In this document: piece after piece, positions 51,033-61,030 of the stretch
Layout of the letters: each line of letters starts with the position of its first letter
How positions within the stretch are numbered: position 1 is the first letter of the stretch
NCBI GenBank assembly: GCA_964505415.1
Contig: CAZDHW010000005.1
Coordinates: 1-64,000 of the forward strand
Source: DTDR01 sp964505415
GTDB taxonomy: Bacteria > Hydrothermota > Tepidihabitantia > Tepidihabitantales > DTDR01
Direction of reading: 5' to 3'
DNA: 64,000 bases
Notes under the pieces: generated by a model
The model's input: the letters and a program-made list of their open reading frames with translations, nothing else
Databases searched by the model: none
What the model was told of the DNA's origin: nothing
Position numbers and translations under genes: made by a program

Positions 51033-51748
51033 CTTTATTGGTGGAGAATGTTTCTAAAAAATACGGTAAGCGGTATGTGGTAAAAAATATTAATTTGCAA
51101 ATAAAAAAGGGAGAAATCGTTGGTCTTTTGGGTCCCAACGGCGCAGGTAAGACGACTACTTTTCACATTATTATGGGGTTTGTGAAACCGGATTTTGGTA
51201 AGGTAATGCTTTTGGAAAAAGAGATTACCAAACTACCATCTTACGAAAGGGCAAGGTTGGGTATCAGTTATCTGACTCAAGAACCGTCAGTATTTTTAAA
51301 ATTAACTGTGGAAGATAATTTGAAAGGGATAATGGAACTTTTGGGCTATAAAAAGGAAGAACGGGAGGAAAAAGTGAATCTTCTCTTAACCAAATTGGGT
51401 TTAGAATATTTACGGAAAGAAAAGGCGAAAAACCTTTCGGGTGGTGAAAGAAGAAAATTGGAGATTGCTCGGGCTTTAACTATTCGTCCCCATTTTCTTT
51501 TATTAGACGAACCTTTTACTGGCATTGACCCGATATTTCGGAGTGAAATCCAAGAAATAATTTTAAATTTAAAAACTGAGGGAATTGGAATTCTGATAAC
51601 CGACCACAATGTTCGGGAGACCTTAGAGATTACTGATTATTCCTACCTTATTTATGCTGGAGAAATTTTATTTTCCGGAACAAAAGAACAATTAATTAAT
51701 AACGAAAAGGTAAGGGAAGTTTATTTAGGAGAAAGGTTTAGACTATGA
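51029..51748 (+). CDS. lptB: LptB lipopolysaccharide export ATPase
   Basis: The 239-residue ABC ATPase has Walker A GPNGAGKTTTF, the Q-loop LTQEPSVF, signature LSGGERRKLEIARAL, Walker B HFLLLDEPF and the H-loop DHNVRETLEI. The DPIF and AGEILFSGTKEQL segments are typical of LptB. It powers lipopolysaccharide extraction from the inner membrane with LptF and LptG, which are not in this window. Confidence 0.95.
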   Translation: MTLLVENVSKKYGKRYVVKNINLQIKKGEIVGLLGPNGAGKTTTFHIIMGFVKPDFGKVMLLEKEITKLPSYERARLGISYLTQEPSVFLKLTVEDNLKGIMELLGYKKEEREEKVNLLLTKLGLEYLRKEKAKNLSGGERRKLEIARALTIRPHFLLLDEPFTGIDPIFRSEIQEIILNLKTEGIGILITDHNVRETLEITDYSYLIYAGEILFSGTKEQLINNEKVREVYLGERFRL

Positions 51749-53094
51749 GACAAGAATTTCGGTTAGAACAGAAACTTATTTTAACCCCCCAATTGCTTTT
51801 GAATTTGAAACTTTTGGCACTACCTATTTTAGATTTGGAAACCGCGATTGAACAAGAAATTTTAAATAATCCTTGTTTAGAAATTGAAGAAGTAAAAGCA
51901 GAGGAAGGAGAAAAGGAGATAGGGAAGAAAGAAAATGATGATGAGTTTTCTCTTGAAGATTTAATACCTGAAGAGAATTATGGGCTTCCCAGTAAAATTG
52001 TGGAAGATGATCTTTTTGATATTGCTAATCCGGCACCGGTATCGGCAGTTGATGAGATTTTAACAAAATTACGGCAAAAGATTGAAAAAAAAGATTATCC
52101 GATTGCTGAATTTCTCTGTAATTGTTTAGATGAAAATGGCTTTTTAGAATTTCCGCCAGAAGAAATTGCCCAAAATTTAGGAGTGGAAGAAGAAAAAGTA
52201 GAAAAAATTCTGGAAATAATGAAAACTATTGAGCCCGGGGGAATTGGCGCCGCCAATTTAAAAGAAGCTTTAATTTGCCAATTAAGATTGAAAGGTTTTG
52301 GTGAAGATTCAATTGAGATAAGAATGTTAAGAGAATGCGAAGAGTTGGTAAAAAATAAAAATTATCAAAAAATAGCTGCCAAATTAAAGACGAATGTTTT
52401 TCGAATAAAAGAGGCTTTTAATAACCTGGCAAATTTAGAACCGCGACCATTGAGAAGATACGGTTCGCAAAAACCGGATTATGTTGTGCCTGATTTTAAA
52501 GTTTATATAGAAGGGGAAAATATTTATTTTGAACTTAATGAAGATAATCTCCCCCGACTGAAAATTAATAACTATTATAAAGAAATTTTATTAAACCCAA
52601 AAAATTACGAAAAGGAGCAGGTAGAGTTTGTGAAAAATAAGTTTAAAAGTGCCGTAATGTTTATTAGGGCAATTGAACAGCGAAAAGAAACTTTAAGAAA
52701 AATTATGGAATATATAATTGAAAATCAAAAGGATTTCTTTTTAGTAAGTCGGGAGATTATTAAACCCTTGTCAATTAAAGAATGTGGTCAAAAATTGGGT
52801 ATCCATCCTTCTAATATTTCTCGGGCAATTGCCGGTAAATATTTAGAGACACCTTTCGGAATTTTTGCCTTACGTTCTTTTTTCTCTTCCGGAATGGGTG
52901 AGACTTCAAAATCAACTATTAAGGCAAAGATAAAAAATTTGATTGATAATGAAGATAAAAATAATCCTTTAACTGATGATGAAATTTGTGAAAAATTAAA
53001 AGCAATGGGAATAAATATTAAAAGAAGAACGGTCGCCAAATATCGCCAAGAATTGAATATTCCCAAAGCAAGTGAAAGAAAAAATAAATGGTAA
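51745..53094 (+). CDS. rpoN: RNA polymerase sigma-54 factor
   Basis: The 449-residue protein has the glutamine-rich region I (EFRLEQKLILTPQLLLNLKLL), an acidic region II, and the core- and DNA-binding region III. The helix-turn-helix IKECGQKLGIHPSNISRAI is followed by the RpoN box KRRTVAKYRQELNIP, which reads the -24 element. Sigma-54 needs an activator such as the giant protein at 17.2 kb. It overlaps lptB by four bases and selB by seven. Confidence 0.96.
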   Translation: MRQEFRLEQKLILTPQLLLNLKLLALPILDLETAIEQEILNNPCLEIEEVKAEEGEKEIGKKENDDEFSLEDLIPEENYGLPSKIVEDDLFDIANPAPVSAVDEILTKLRQKIEKKDYPIAEFLCNCLDENGFLEFPPEEIAQNLGVEEEKVEKILEIMKTIEPGGIGAANLKEALICQLRLKGFGEDSIEIRMLRECEELVKNKNYQKIAAKLKTNVFRIKEAFNNLANLEPRPLRRYGSQKPDYVVPDFKVYIEGENIYFELNEDNLPRLKINNYYKEILLNPKNYEKEQVEFVKNKFKSAVMFIRAIEQRKETLRKIMEYIIENQKDFFLVSREIIKPLSIKECGQKLGIHPSNISRAIAGKYLETPFGIFALRSFFSSGMGETSKSTIKAKIKNLIDNEDKNNPLTDDEICEKLKAMGINIKRRTVAKYRQELNIPKASERKNKW

Positions 53095-54956
53095 TTGGTA
53101 CCGCCGGCCATATTGATCACGGAAAATCAGCCTTAGTAAAAGCCTTAACTGGCTACGACCCTGACCGTTTAAAAGAGGAGAAAGAAAGGGGAATGACTAC
53201 TGATTTAGGTTTTGCCTTTTATGGTGATAAAGCAACGATTATTGATGTTCCTGGTCACGAAAAATTTATTCGCCATATGGTTGCCGGTGCTTACACCATT
53301 GATTTATTACTTTTAGTGATTGCTGCTAACGAAGGAATAAAACCCCAGACAGTTGAACATCTCAATATTGCTAAACTTTTGGGAATAAAAGAAGGTATCG
53401 TGGTTTTGACCAAAAAAGATTTGGTTAGCGAAGAAGAGTTAAAAAATTTAGAAAAAGAAGTGAGGGACTTTCTTTTTCAAGAGGATTATTTGTCTTCTGC
53501 ACCGATTATCTCTTTTTCGGCGGTTACTAACGAAGGTTTAGAAGATTTAAAAAGATTGATTGATGAAAAGTTGGAAAAAATTACTCCCCGAAAAAAAGAA
53601 AGGGGGATATTTTTCATGCCGATTGACCGTGTTTTTACCATCAAAGGTTTTGGCACGATTGTTGCCGGCACCATTCTTTCCGGAGGAATAAATATTGGTG
53701 ATAATTTAGAACTTCTCCCCCAAAAGATAATTGTCCGTGTCCGGGGTATTGAAAGACATAAAAAACAAGTAACTACTGCTAAGATTGGTGAACGGGCAGC
53801 ATTAAATCTTTTAGGTGTGGAAAAGGAAATAATTGAAAGGGGAAATGTCTTGGCAACACCTAACATTTTGGAACCGACTTTAACCTTGATTGGCTTTTTA
53901 AAAATTTTAAAAGACTCACCCGTTTCTTTAAAGAAAAGGAGTTCGGTAAAATTTCATATTGGGACAAAAGAAACAATGGCAAAGGTTAACCTAATTTTAA
54001 AGGAAGAATTAAAACCACAAGAAGAAGGGTTTGCTATTTTCCATGTAGAAGAACCGATTGTTGCTAACCCCTATGACCCTTTTATTATTAGAAACTTCAG
54101 TTTAAACATAACTGTTGGCGGCGGTTATCTTCTTTTAAATCATAATCCCTTTCAGAAATTTGATGAGCAAAGTATTGCTATCTTAGAAAAATTAAAAAGT
54201 GAAGAGGAAAGCGAAAGGCTTTTAGGTTTTATTACTTTGCAAGCCCAAAAGGGAATAAAAATAAAAGATTTACAACTTTTTACTGGAATTGATAAGGAAA
54301 AGATAAAAAGAATTATTGAAGGACTTATAAAAGAAAAAAAGATAATAGAAATAAAAGATAGTTATTATCCCTTAGAAAAATACGAAGATCTAAAAAATAA
54401 TATCTTAAAAATTATCGAAACTCATCATCAAAATTATCCTTACCGAAAGGGAATAAAAGAAAGCGAATTGAAAAATCGGTTAGTTTACGATGAAGATTTG
54501 ATTACTAAGGCCCTTTGGGATTTGCTTATTGAAAAGAAAATAAAAAAAGAAGGTAATTTTTTAAGCCTTTTTAGTTTCCAAATAAGATTAAACGAAAAAG
54601 AAGAAAATTATTTAAAGATGATTGAAAAGGAATTTTTAAAGCGGGAATATACGCCGCCTGATTTTTTAGAAATAAAAAATTTATTAAAGATTGATGAAAA
54701 AATTTTAAAAAAATTATTTACCATTTTATTAGAAAACGAAATTCTTATTAAGGTTGATGATATTTATTTCCACCAACAAACAATTGAAAAAGCCTATGAG
54801 ATTTTAAAAGGTAATTTTTTAAAAAAACCGATTACCGTAAGTGAATTTCGCCAAATTTTAAAAACAACAAGAAAATATGCTTTACCTTTACTCCATTATT
54901 TTGATAATAAAGGAATTACTGAAAGAAAGGGTGATATTCGTTATTTAAAATTATGA
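53088..54956 (+). CDS. selB: selenocysteine-specific elongation factor SelB
   Basis: SelB delivers selenocysteyl-tRNA to UGA codons next to a SECIS hairpin. The 622-residue protein has an EF-Tu-like G domain (GTAGHIDHGKSALVKAL, DVPGHEKFIRHM, TKKDLV), then beta-barrel domains and a C-terminal set of winged helices (DLITKALWDLLIEKKIKK, TVSEFRQILKTTRKYALPLL) that bind the mRNA hairpin. tRNA-Sec is encoded at 39.1 kb. No selA, selD or selenoprotein gene is evident in the window. Confidence 0.95.
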   Translation: MVIGTAGHIDHGKSALVKALTGYDPDRLKEEKERGMTTDLGFAFYGDKATIIDVPGHEKFIRHMVAGAYTIDLLLLVIAANEGIKPQTVEHLNIAKLLGIKEGIVVLTKKDLVSEEELKNLEKEVRDFLFQEDYLSSAPIISFSAVTNEGLEDLKRLIDEKLEKITPRKKERGIFFMPIDRVFTIKGFGTIVAGTILSGGINIGDNLELLPQKIIVRVRGIERHKKQVTTAKIGERAALNLLGVEKEIIERGNVLATPNILEPTLTLIGFLKILKDSPVSLKKRSSVKFHIGTKETMAKVNLILKEELKPQEEGFAIFHVEEPIVANPYDPFIIRNFSLNITVGGGYLLLNHNPFQKFDEQSIAILEKLKSEEESERLLGFITLQAQKGIKIKDLQLFTGIDKEKIKRIIEGLIKEKKIIEIKDSYYPLEKYEDLKNNILKIIETHHQNYPYRKGIKESELKNRLVYDEDLITKALWDLLIEKKIKKEGNFLSLFSFQIRLNEKEENYLKMIEKEFLKREYTPPDFLEIKNLLKIDEKILKKLFTILLENEILIKVDDIYFHQQTIEKAYEILKGNFLKKPITVSEFRQILKTTRKYALPLLHYFDNKGITERKGDIRYLKL

Positions 54957-55228
54957 AAAAAAGAGTTCATATTTTTGTTAGTGGGAAAGTTCAAGGGGTT
55001 TTTTATCGGGATTTTACTAAAAGGCAAGCAAAGAGATTAAATATTTGTGGCTGGGTAAGAAACCTTTTAGATGGTCGGGTAGAAGTTGTTGCTGAAGGTG
55101 AAGAAGAAGATTTAAAAAAATTTATTGAAGAACTTAAAAAAGGACCACCAGCTGCAAGGGTAATAGATATAAAAATTGATTGGCAAGAGCCGACATTTGA
55201 GTTTGATGATTTTGAGATAATTTATTAA
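54953..55228 (+). CDS. acyP: acylphosphatase
   Basis: The 91-residue enzyme hydrolyses acyl phosphates. It has the active-site loop GKVQGVFYRDFTKRQA with the conserved arginine and the asparagine motif CGWVRNLLDGRVEVVAEG. It starts four bases before the selB stop, and ends the pyrG operon. Confidence 0.95.
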   Translation: MKKRVHIFVSGKVQGVFYRDFTKRQAKRLNICGWVRNLLDGRVEVVAEGEEEDLKKFIEELKKGPPAARVIDIKIDWQEPTFEFDDFEIIY

Positions 55229-55276
55229 CCCCCTTGGAGACTATTCAGTAAACTCTCCCGGGGACCGAGGTCTTTT
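55229..55276 (+). terminator. probable terminator after the pyrG operon
   Basis: Directly after the acyP stop, CCCC-TT-GGAGA pairs with TCTCC-C-GGGG around a 13-base loop (to 55263). A second small hairpin GACCGAGGTC is followed by TTTT. The remaining gap up to the next promoter is AT-rich and shows no gene. Confidence 0.6.
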
Positions 55277-55432
55277 ATTCTTGATTTTTCTTATTTTTGA
55301 GCCACCTTTTTAATTTTTTATAATTTCTATTACTTTCTTTTCTAACCATTTCCTTTTAGGTTTTTATTATCTTATCTTATATATTATATATTAACGAAAA
55401 AGAAGGTATTTATTTTACCCTTAATTTTTAAT

Positions 55433-55461
55433 TTGACTTTTTAAAAATTATTTATTATCCT
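55433..55461 (+). promoter_or_regulatory. promoter of the small membrane protein gene
   Basis: TTGACT at 55433-55438 and TATCCT at 55456-55461 are 17 bases apart. The -10 box ends six bases before ATG 55468. Confidence 0.55.
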
Positions 55462-55467
55462 TTTCCT

Positions 55468-55803
55468 ATGAAAAAAGGTTTAGAATATATATTTAGTGGC
55501 TTAATTTTAATTGTTCTCGGCTTAACCTTTTCTTTACGCCAAATTGGGATAATTTCTGGGGAAGATTGGTGGGCTTATTTTCTTTTAGGATTGGGTATCG
55601 TTTTTTTTATTGATGCTTTTTTGAGATCATTAATTTTAAAGAAAAAGGTTCTTGGTCGCATTATTACCGGTAGCATTTTGGCAGTGATTGGTATTGGTAA
55701 AATCCTTTCTTTAAAAAATTGGTTTTTTTATTTTCTTTTAATCCTGGGCCTAATCTTAGTTATTATCGGTGCCATCAATATTAGTAAAAAAGAGATAACT
55801 TGA
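55468..55803 (+). CDS. small membrane protein with LiaF-type transmembrane helices
   Basis: The 111-residue protein has four predicted membrane helices, each starting with a pattern like SGLILIVLGLTFSLRQIGII or FFYFLLILGLILVIIGAINI. This is typical of the LiaF transmembrane-like/DUF5668 group, whose role is not established. The message is probably leaderless. It lies 41 bases before the CARF gene. Confidence 0.7.
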   Translation: MKKGLEYIFSGLILIVLGLTFSLRQIGIISGEDWWAYFLLGLGIVFFIDAFLRSLILKKKVLGRIITGSILAVIGIGKILSLKNWFFYFLLILGLILVIIGAINISKKEIT

Positions 55804-55844
55804 CATAAAAAAATATTATAATTTTTTAATTTAAAAAGAGGAAA

Positions 55845-56522
55845 ATGAATAAGACAAATCAAATTATTTATATCCTTTCCCTTGACAAAGGTCAGAAAGA
55901 GTTTTTATTTTTAGATAAGGCTTTGGCAGTTGAAGAGATAAATGACAAAAATTTGAAATTTTATTTAATTTGGAGCGGAGGAGAAAAGGATTTAGAAATA
56001 ATAAATTATTTGACCAAAAAATTAGGAATAAAGAAAGATAAAATAAAAGATTTTAATATTTTTAAACCCTTTTCTTTAGAAGAATGTTTTAAAACAATTC
56101 GTAATGTGAAAGAAGAGGTTATAAAAGAAAAACCCTCTAAAGTTATTATCAATTTTAGTGGCGGTAATTTTCTCCTTTCAACAGTTTTATTTTATGTAAC
56201 TTTTGAAGAGGTTTGGGAAGATGAAGAGGGTAAAGCCCCGGAATTAAAAGTGTATTATACTTATAAATATAAAAACGAATATAAAAATGAAGAATGTTCA
56301 GAATTTATGTATAAAGATATTGCTGATTATGTTTTGGGAGCTCTTAAAAATTGCGATTATTCCCGAGCCAAAATGCTTGCCGAAATATTACCTGACGAAG
56401 GTGAATTTGGTTTTTTAAAAAATGCTACTTATAAATTATTTCATTGGCATAATTTTAATTATGAAGATTTTTATAAAGAGTGGAATAAAAAGATTGAAAA
56501 AAATATGTTTCCGAAACTTTAA
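55845..56522 (+). CDS. CARF-like domain protein, N-terminal part of a frameshifted gene
   Basis: The 225-residue frame begins with a Rossmann-type strand (IIYILSLDKGQKEFLF) and has KVIINFSGGNFLLSTVLFYV, resembling the nucleotide-binding SGG or TGG motif of CARF domains, which bind cyclic oligoadenylates in type III CRISPR systems. NCDYSRAKMLAEIL follows the Rossmann part. AGAGGAAA precedes ATG 55845. The frame ends at TAA 56520, but the -1 frame is open across this stop and continues to 57073 with related content. The combined product of about 410 residues resembles the Cas02710-type proteins. No CRISPR array is near. Confidence 0.6.
   Translation: MNKTNQIIYILSLDKGQKEFLFLDKALAVEEINDKNLKFYLIWSGGEKDLEIINYLTKKLGIKKDKIKDFNIFKPFSLEECFKTIRNVKEEVIKEKPSKVIINFSGGNFLLSTVLFYVTFEEVWEDEEGKAPELKVYYTYKYKNEYKNEECSEFMYKDIADYVLGALKNCDYSRAKMLAEILPDEGEFGFLKNATYKLFHWHNFNYEDFYKEWNKKIEKNMFPKL
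56497..56504 (+). other. A7 run, probable -1 slippage site
   Basis: Seven A residues at 56497-56503 followed by T give the heptamer A-AAA-AAT in the reading frame, a known form of -1 slippery site. Slipping here joins the CARF frame to the HEPN frame and bypasses the stop at 56520-56522. A simple sequencing or mutational indel is the alternative. Confidence 0.5.
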
Positions 56523-57073
56523 AGAAAAGTTATCCCAAAATTGTTAACACCTTAAATAGATTATACCAAATAAAACTTAGCAAAATAATAGATAAACTTA
56601 CAAAAATCCAAAGAAAAAAAATACCGATAGAAAAAATTAATAATGAGCTTTCCTTTGAAGAGGCAAAATTTGTAGTGGTTGATATTTTAGAAAATATTGG
56701 ACGAAGGATAAAAAATAGTGAATATTTAGAAGGGGTTCTTCTTGCTTACCGGGCGGTAGAAGCGGCAATTCAAATAAAGTTAATTTTTGGCCATAAAATT
56801 AATCCTTGGCATCCAGAATATACCTTTAAAAGCGGCTTTAATAAACTTAACGAATTAGAAGGAGGTAAATATAAGGAATTAGAAAACAGGTGTAGAACTT
56901 TGGCTGATTTAAGAAATGATTCTTTTTTAGAACACGGATTTTTAACAAGAGACAAAGGGAATGCAGAAAAAGCTATTGAATCTGCCGAAGATATTATTTT
57001 AAAACTTTTAAATCTTTCTAAAGAGGAGTTAGAAAATTTGAAAGGAAAAGTAAGACACGAGATAGACGAATGA
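56501..57073 (+). CDS. HEPN-like domain, C-terminal part of the frameshifted CARF gene
   Basis: The -1 frame is open from before the A7 run to TGA 57071-57073 and gives about 190 residues. It begins KYVSETLKKSYPKIVNTL and contains LLAYRAVEAAIQIKL and RNDSFLEHGFL, which fits the R-x6-H motif of HEPN ribonucleases. No good start codon with a ribosome site exists inside this frame; GTG 56675 would cut into the helical domain. Fused to the CARF-like part it would be a cyclic-oligoadenylate-activated RNase. This is inferred from motifs only. Confidence 0.55.
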   Translation, partial: KYVSETLKKSYPKIVNTLNRLYQIKLSKIIDKLTKIQRKKIPIEKINNELSFEEAKFVVVDILENIGRRIKNSEYLEGVLLAYRAVEAAIQIKLIFGHKINPWHPEYTFKSGFNKLNELEGGKYKELENRCRTLADLRNDSFLEHGFLTRDKGNAEKAIESAEDIILKLLNLSKEELENLKGKVRHEIDE

Positions 57074-57348
57074 AAAAAATCAAATTTCCATTTTTAATAA
57101 TCCTTTCGGATGAAGATATTTACTTTCCAAAAGATAAAGTTTGGTTATCAGAAGAAACTGGCTATTGGGAGTCTAACAGAATTTACATTTATCACCAGGG
57201 ATTGAAAAGCAGAGAAAAATTCGGTATCTTAGTCCACGAAATAGTGGAGATGCTATTGGAAAGGTTTTTAAAATTTCCTCACAAATTTGCCCATAAAATT
57301 GCTAATATTGTTGAATTTATTGTTACTTTTGGTAATTCAACAATTTGA
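57070..57348 (+). CDS. small HExxE-containing protein of unknown function
   Basis: The 92-residue protein overlaps the preceding gene by four bases (ATGA). It contains LVHEIVEMLLERFLKFPHKF and AHKIANIVEF, with histidines and glutamates spaced like a metal site, though it is not the standard HExxH zincin motif. The overlap suggests joint expression with the CARF/HEPN gene. I cannot name the family. Confidence 0.6.
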   Translation: MKKIKFPFLIILSDEDIYFPKDKVWLSEETGYWESNRIYIYHQGLKSREKFGILVHEIVEMLLERFLKFPHKFAHKIANIVEFIVTFGNSTI

Positions 57349-57414
57349 CAGAAAAGAAAAATAGGTTATAATTTTTAAATGGTAAGATTTGTAAGAAAAA
57401 TAAAAAAATTTCGC

Positions 57415-57443
57415 TTGACTTTTCATAAAAATTTTGCTATATT
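57415..57443 (+). promoter_or_regulatory. 16S rRNA promoter
   Basis: TTGACT at 57415-57420 and TATATT at 57438-57443 are 17 bases apart, about 40 bases before the processing stem. The region 57349-57414 shows no gene. Confidence 0.75.
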
Positions 57444-57466
57444 ATATATAAGATTAAGATTTAAAA

Positions 57467-57480
57467 TTGCTCTTTGAAAA
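57467..57480 (+). promoter_or_regulatory. boxA-like antitermination element
   Basis: TTGCTCTTTGAAAA resembles the boxA of rRNA leaders (TGCTCTTTAACA type), at which the Nus factor complex assembles. It lies just before the 16S processing stem. Confidence 0.65.
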
Positions 57481-57484
57481 TTGG

Positions 57485-57504
57485 GAAGTGTGCCTTGAAT
57501 GATA
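57485..57504 (+). repeat. 16S processing stem, 5' arm
   Basis: GAAGTGTGCCTTGAATGATA is perfectly complementary, over 20 bases, to 59105-59124. Together they would form the RNase III-type stem that brackets the 16S precursor. Confidence 0.85.
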
Positions 57505-57523
57505 AGTAGTCCCCAAAATATTT

Positions 57524-59092
<1,569 letters not shown>

Positions 59093-59104
59093 TACGAGAC
59101 AAAC

Positions 59105-59124
59105 TATCATTCAAGGCACACTTC
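59105..59124 (+). repeat. 16S processing stem, 3' arm
   Basis: TATCATTCAAGGCACACTTC is the exact reverse complement of 57485-57504. A T-rich stretch follows, which may help end transcription. Confidence 0.85.
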
Positions 59125-59144
59125 TTTTCTTATTTTTTAATTAA

Positions 59145-59172
59145 TTGACATTTCAGCTATTTTTTTTATAAT
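59145..59172 (+). promoter_or_regulatory. promoter of nikR
   Basis: TTGACA at 59145-59150 and TATAAT at 59167-59172 are 16 bases apart. ATG 59183 lies ten bases beyond the -10 box, leaving a leader of only a few bases. Confidence 0.75.
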
Positions 59173-59182
59173 TTTACAAAAA

Positions 59183-59596
59183 ATGAGTAATTTAGTAAGA
59201 TTTGGAGTTTCTATAGAAGAGAAATTATTAAAAAGATTTGATGAATTTATTAAAAAGAAAGGTTATAATAACCGTTCAGAAGCAATTCGTGATCTCATCC
59301 GACAAAAAATTGTGGAAGAAGAATGGTATGAAGATAAAGAAATTGTGGGGGTTATCGTGTTGGTGTACGACCACGAGAAAAGAGAACTGGCGGACGAATT
59401 GCTTGATTTCCAACATAAATATTGTTATAATATTATTTCTTCAATGCATATTCATTTAGATGAACATAATTGCTTAGAAACTATTATTATAAAAGGAAAA
59501 GCAAACACAGTGAAAGATATTGCTAATAAATTGATAAGCATTAGAGGAGTTAAACACGGAGAGCTAATTAAGACCTCTAGTGGCAAGGAATTATAA
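59183..59596 (+). CDS. nikR: nickel-responsive regulator NikR
   Basis: The 137-residue protein has a ribbon-helix-helix DNA-binding domain (LVRFGVSIEEKLLKRFDEF, NRSEAIRDLIRQKI) and an ACT-like nickel-sensing domain with SSMHIHLDEHNCLE, whose histidines and cysteine bind nickel. It represses nickel uptake when nickel is plentiful. The downstream nickel transporter genes are the likely target. I did not find a convincing palindromic NikR site upstream of 59657. Confidence 0.95.
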   Translation: MSNLVRFGVSIEEKLLKRFDEFIKKKGYNNRSEAIRDLIRQKIVEEEWYEDKEIVGVIVLVYDHEKRELADELLDFQHKYCYNIISSMHIHLDEHNCLETIIIKGKANTVKDIANKLISIRGVKHGELIKTSSGKEL

Positions 59597-59656
59597 TTTT
59601 TTTACCTTTATGTGCTACGATTTTTATTTTTGTAATACTCATAAAAAGGAGGAAAA

Positions 59657-60421
59657 ATGAAAAAGGAAATTTTGAGTATTTTTTTTATTTTCGTTTTTCC
59701 CTTATTAGCTCATTTTCAAATGATTTTGCCTAATACTGATATTGTTGAAAAAAAAGAAGAAAGTTTGCTTTCTTTAACTTTATTCTTTTGTCATCCCTTT
59801 GAGCAAGAAATTTTAAATATGGAAAAACCGCAAACTTTTGGTGTTTTAATCGGTGGTGAAGAAAAGGTTGATTTAACAAATACTTTAAAAGAAGAGAAGC
59901 GAGAGGGAAAATCAGTTTGGAAAACAAATTATCAAATAAAAAAGCCCGGCGATCATTTATTTTATGTTGAACCAAAACCCTATTTTGAACCGGCCGAAGA
60001 GCGATATATTGTTCATTATACCAAAGTGATAGTTAATGGTTTTGGTTTAGAAAATGCTTGGGATAAAGAAGTGGGAATGAAAGTTGAAATTATTCCCCTT
60101 ACCCGACCTTATGGATTATATGTCGGAAATGTTTTTCGGGGAAGAGTTTTAGTTAATGGCAAACCGGCACCTTTTGTAAATGTGGAAGTAGAATATTATA
60201 ATGAAGGAAAAAGATATCAAGCTCCTTCTTCATCTTTTATTACTCAAGTAATAAAAACTGATGAGAACGGTATTTTTTGTTACGGTATTCCAAAAGTTGG
60301 TTGGTGGGGTTTTGCGGCTTTAATAGAAAGTGAAGAAAAGATAAAAAATCCAAAGGATAAAAAGGAATACCCGGTAGAGATTGGCGGCGTAATTTGGGTA
60401 AAAGCCGAGGAAATGGAATAA
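59657..60421 (+). CDS. DUF4198-type periplasmic nickel uptake protein
   Basis: The 254-residue exported protein starts with a signal peptide (ILSIFFIFVFPLLAHF) and has the DUF4198 pattern: HFQMILPNTDIV, FCHPFEQEILNMEKP, then a C-terminal beta domain with GYVN-like GRVLVNGKPAPFVNVEVEYY and TDENGIFCYGIPKVGWWGF. Such proteins accompany nickel transporters and may bind nickel in the periplasm. AAAGGAGG precedes the ATG. The next gene shares one base with its stop. Confidence 0.85.
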   Translation: MKKEILSIFFIFVFPLLAHFQMILPNTDIVEKKEESLLSLTLFFCHPFEQEILNMEKPQTFGVLIGGEEKVDLTNTLKEEKREGKSVWKTNYQIKKPGDHLFYVEPKPYFEPAEERYIVHYTKVIVNGFGLENAWDKEVGMKVEIIPLTRPYGLYVGNVFRGRVLVNGKPAPFVNVEVEYYNEGKRYQAPSSSFITQVIKTDENGIFCYGIPKVGWWGFAALIESEEKIKNPKDKKEYPVEIGGVIWVKAEEME

Positions 60422-61017
60422 TGCATATTGCGGAAGGAGTTTTATCGCCACCGGTTCTTTTAGGCAGTGCGGTAGCAACTGGTATCTTTACCGGGGTTGG
60501 GATAAAAAAAATGTCAGAAAGGACAATGCCGAAGGTTGCCCTATTATCTTCTACATTTTTTGTGGCTTCTTTAATCCATATCCCTTTAGGTCCTTCTTCG
60601 GTTCATTTGGTTTTAAACGGTTTAATGGGAATTCTTCTTGGTTGGGAGGTATTTCCGGCTTTACTGGTTGCCCTTTTTTTACAAGCAATATTGTTTCAGT
60701 TTGGCGGTTTAACCACTTTAGGAGTTAACACTTTAAATATGGGATTACCGGCAATTCTTTTATATCTTCTTTTTAAAAACTTAATAAAAGGAAAAAATAA
60801 TTGGTTAACATTTATCTTTTCTTTTCTCATTGGTTTTTTAGGTGTTTTTTTAAGTGGTTTAATGGTTGCCTTATCTTTGATTTTTACTAAAGAATATTTT
60901 CTAAATACTGCTCGGTTAATTATTTTTACCCATTTTCCTATTATGATAATTGAAGGGATAATTACCTTATTTATTATCTATTTTATTAAAAAAGTTAAAA
61001 AAGAGCTTTTAGAATAA
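60421..61017 (+). CDS. nikM: CbiM/NikM nickel-binding membrane component
   Basis: The 198-residue protein starts MHIAEGVLSPP, with the Met-His N terminus that coordinates nickel in this family, and has six or so membrane helices. FGGLTTLGVNTLNMGLPA is the conserved metal-binding region. ATG 60421 must be the start because the histidine has to be residue 2. It is the substrate-specific part of an ECF transporter. Confidence 0.92.
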   Translation: MHIAEGVLSPPVLLGSAVATGIFTGVGIKKMSERTMPKVALLSSTFFVASLIHIPLGPSSVHLVLNGLMGILLGWEVFPALLVALFLQAILFQFGGLTTLGVNTLNMGLPAILLYLLFKNLIKGKNNWLTFIFSFLIGFLGVFLSGLMVALSLIFTKEYFLNTARLIIFTHFPIMIIEGIITLFIIYFIKKVKKELLE

Positions 61018-61030
61018 AAAGGAGGAAAAG

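Noticed and set aside
55800..55822. Promoter of the CARF-like gene from TTGACA and TATAAT
   Set aside because: The two boxes are only 11 bases apart, too close for a normal promoter.
56675..57073. Separate gene starting at GTG 56675
   Set aside because: No ribosome site is present and the same frame is open and protein-like back to the A7 run, so it is better read as the continuation of the CARF gene.
55229..57414. CRISPR array near the CARF-like gene
   Set aside because: No regularly spaced repeats were seen in this region or elsewhere in the window.
59597..59656. NikR operator before the nickel transporter genes
   Set aside because: The sequence has loosely related halves (GCTAC and GTAATAC), but the symmetry is too poor to call.
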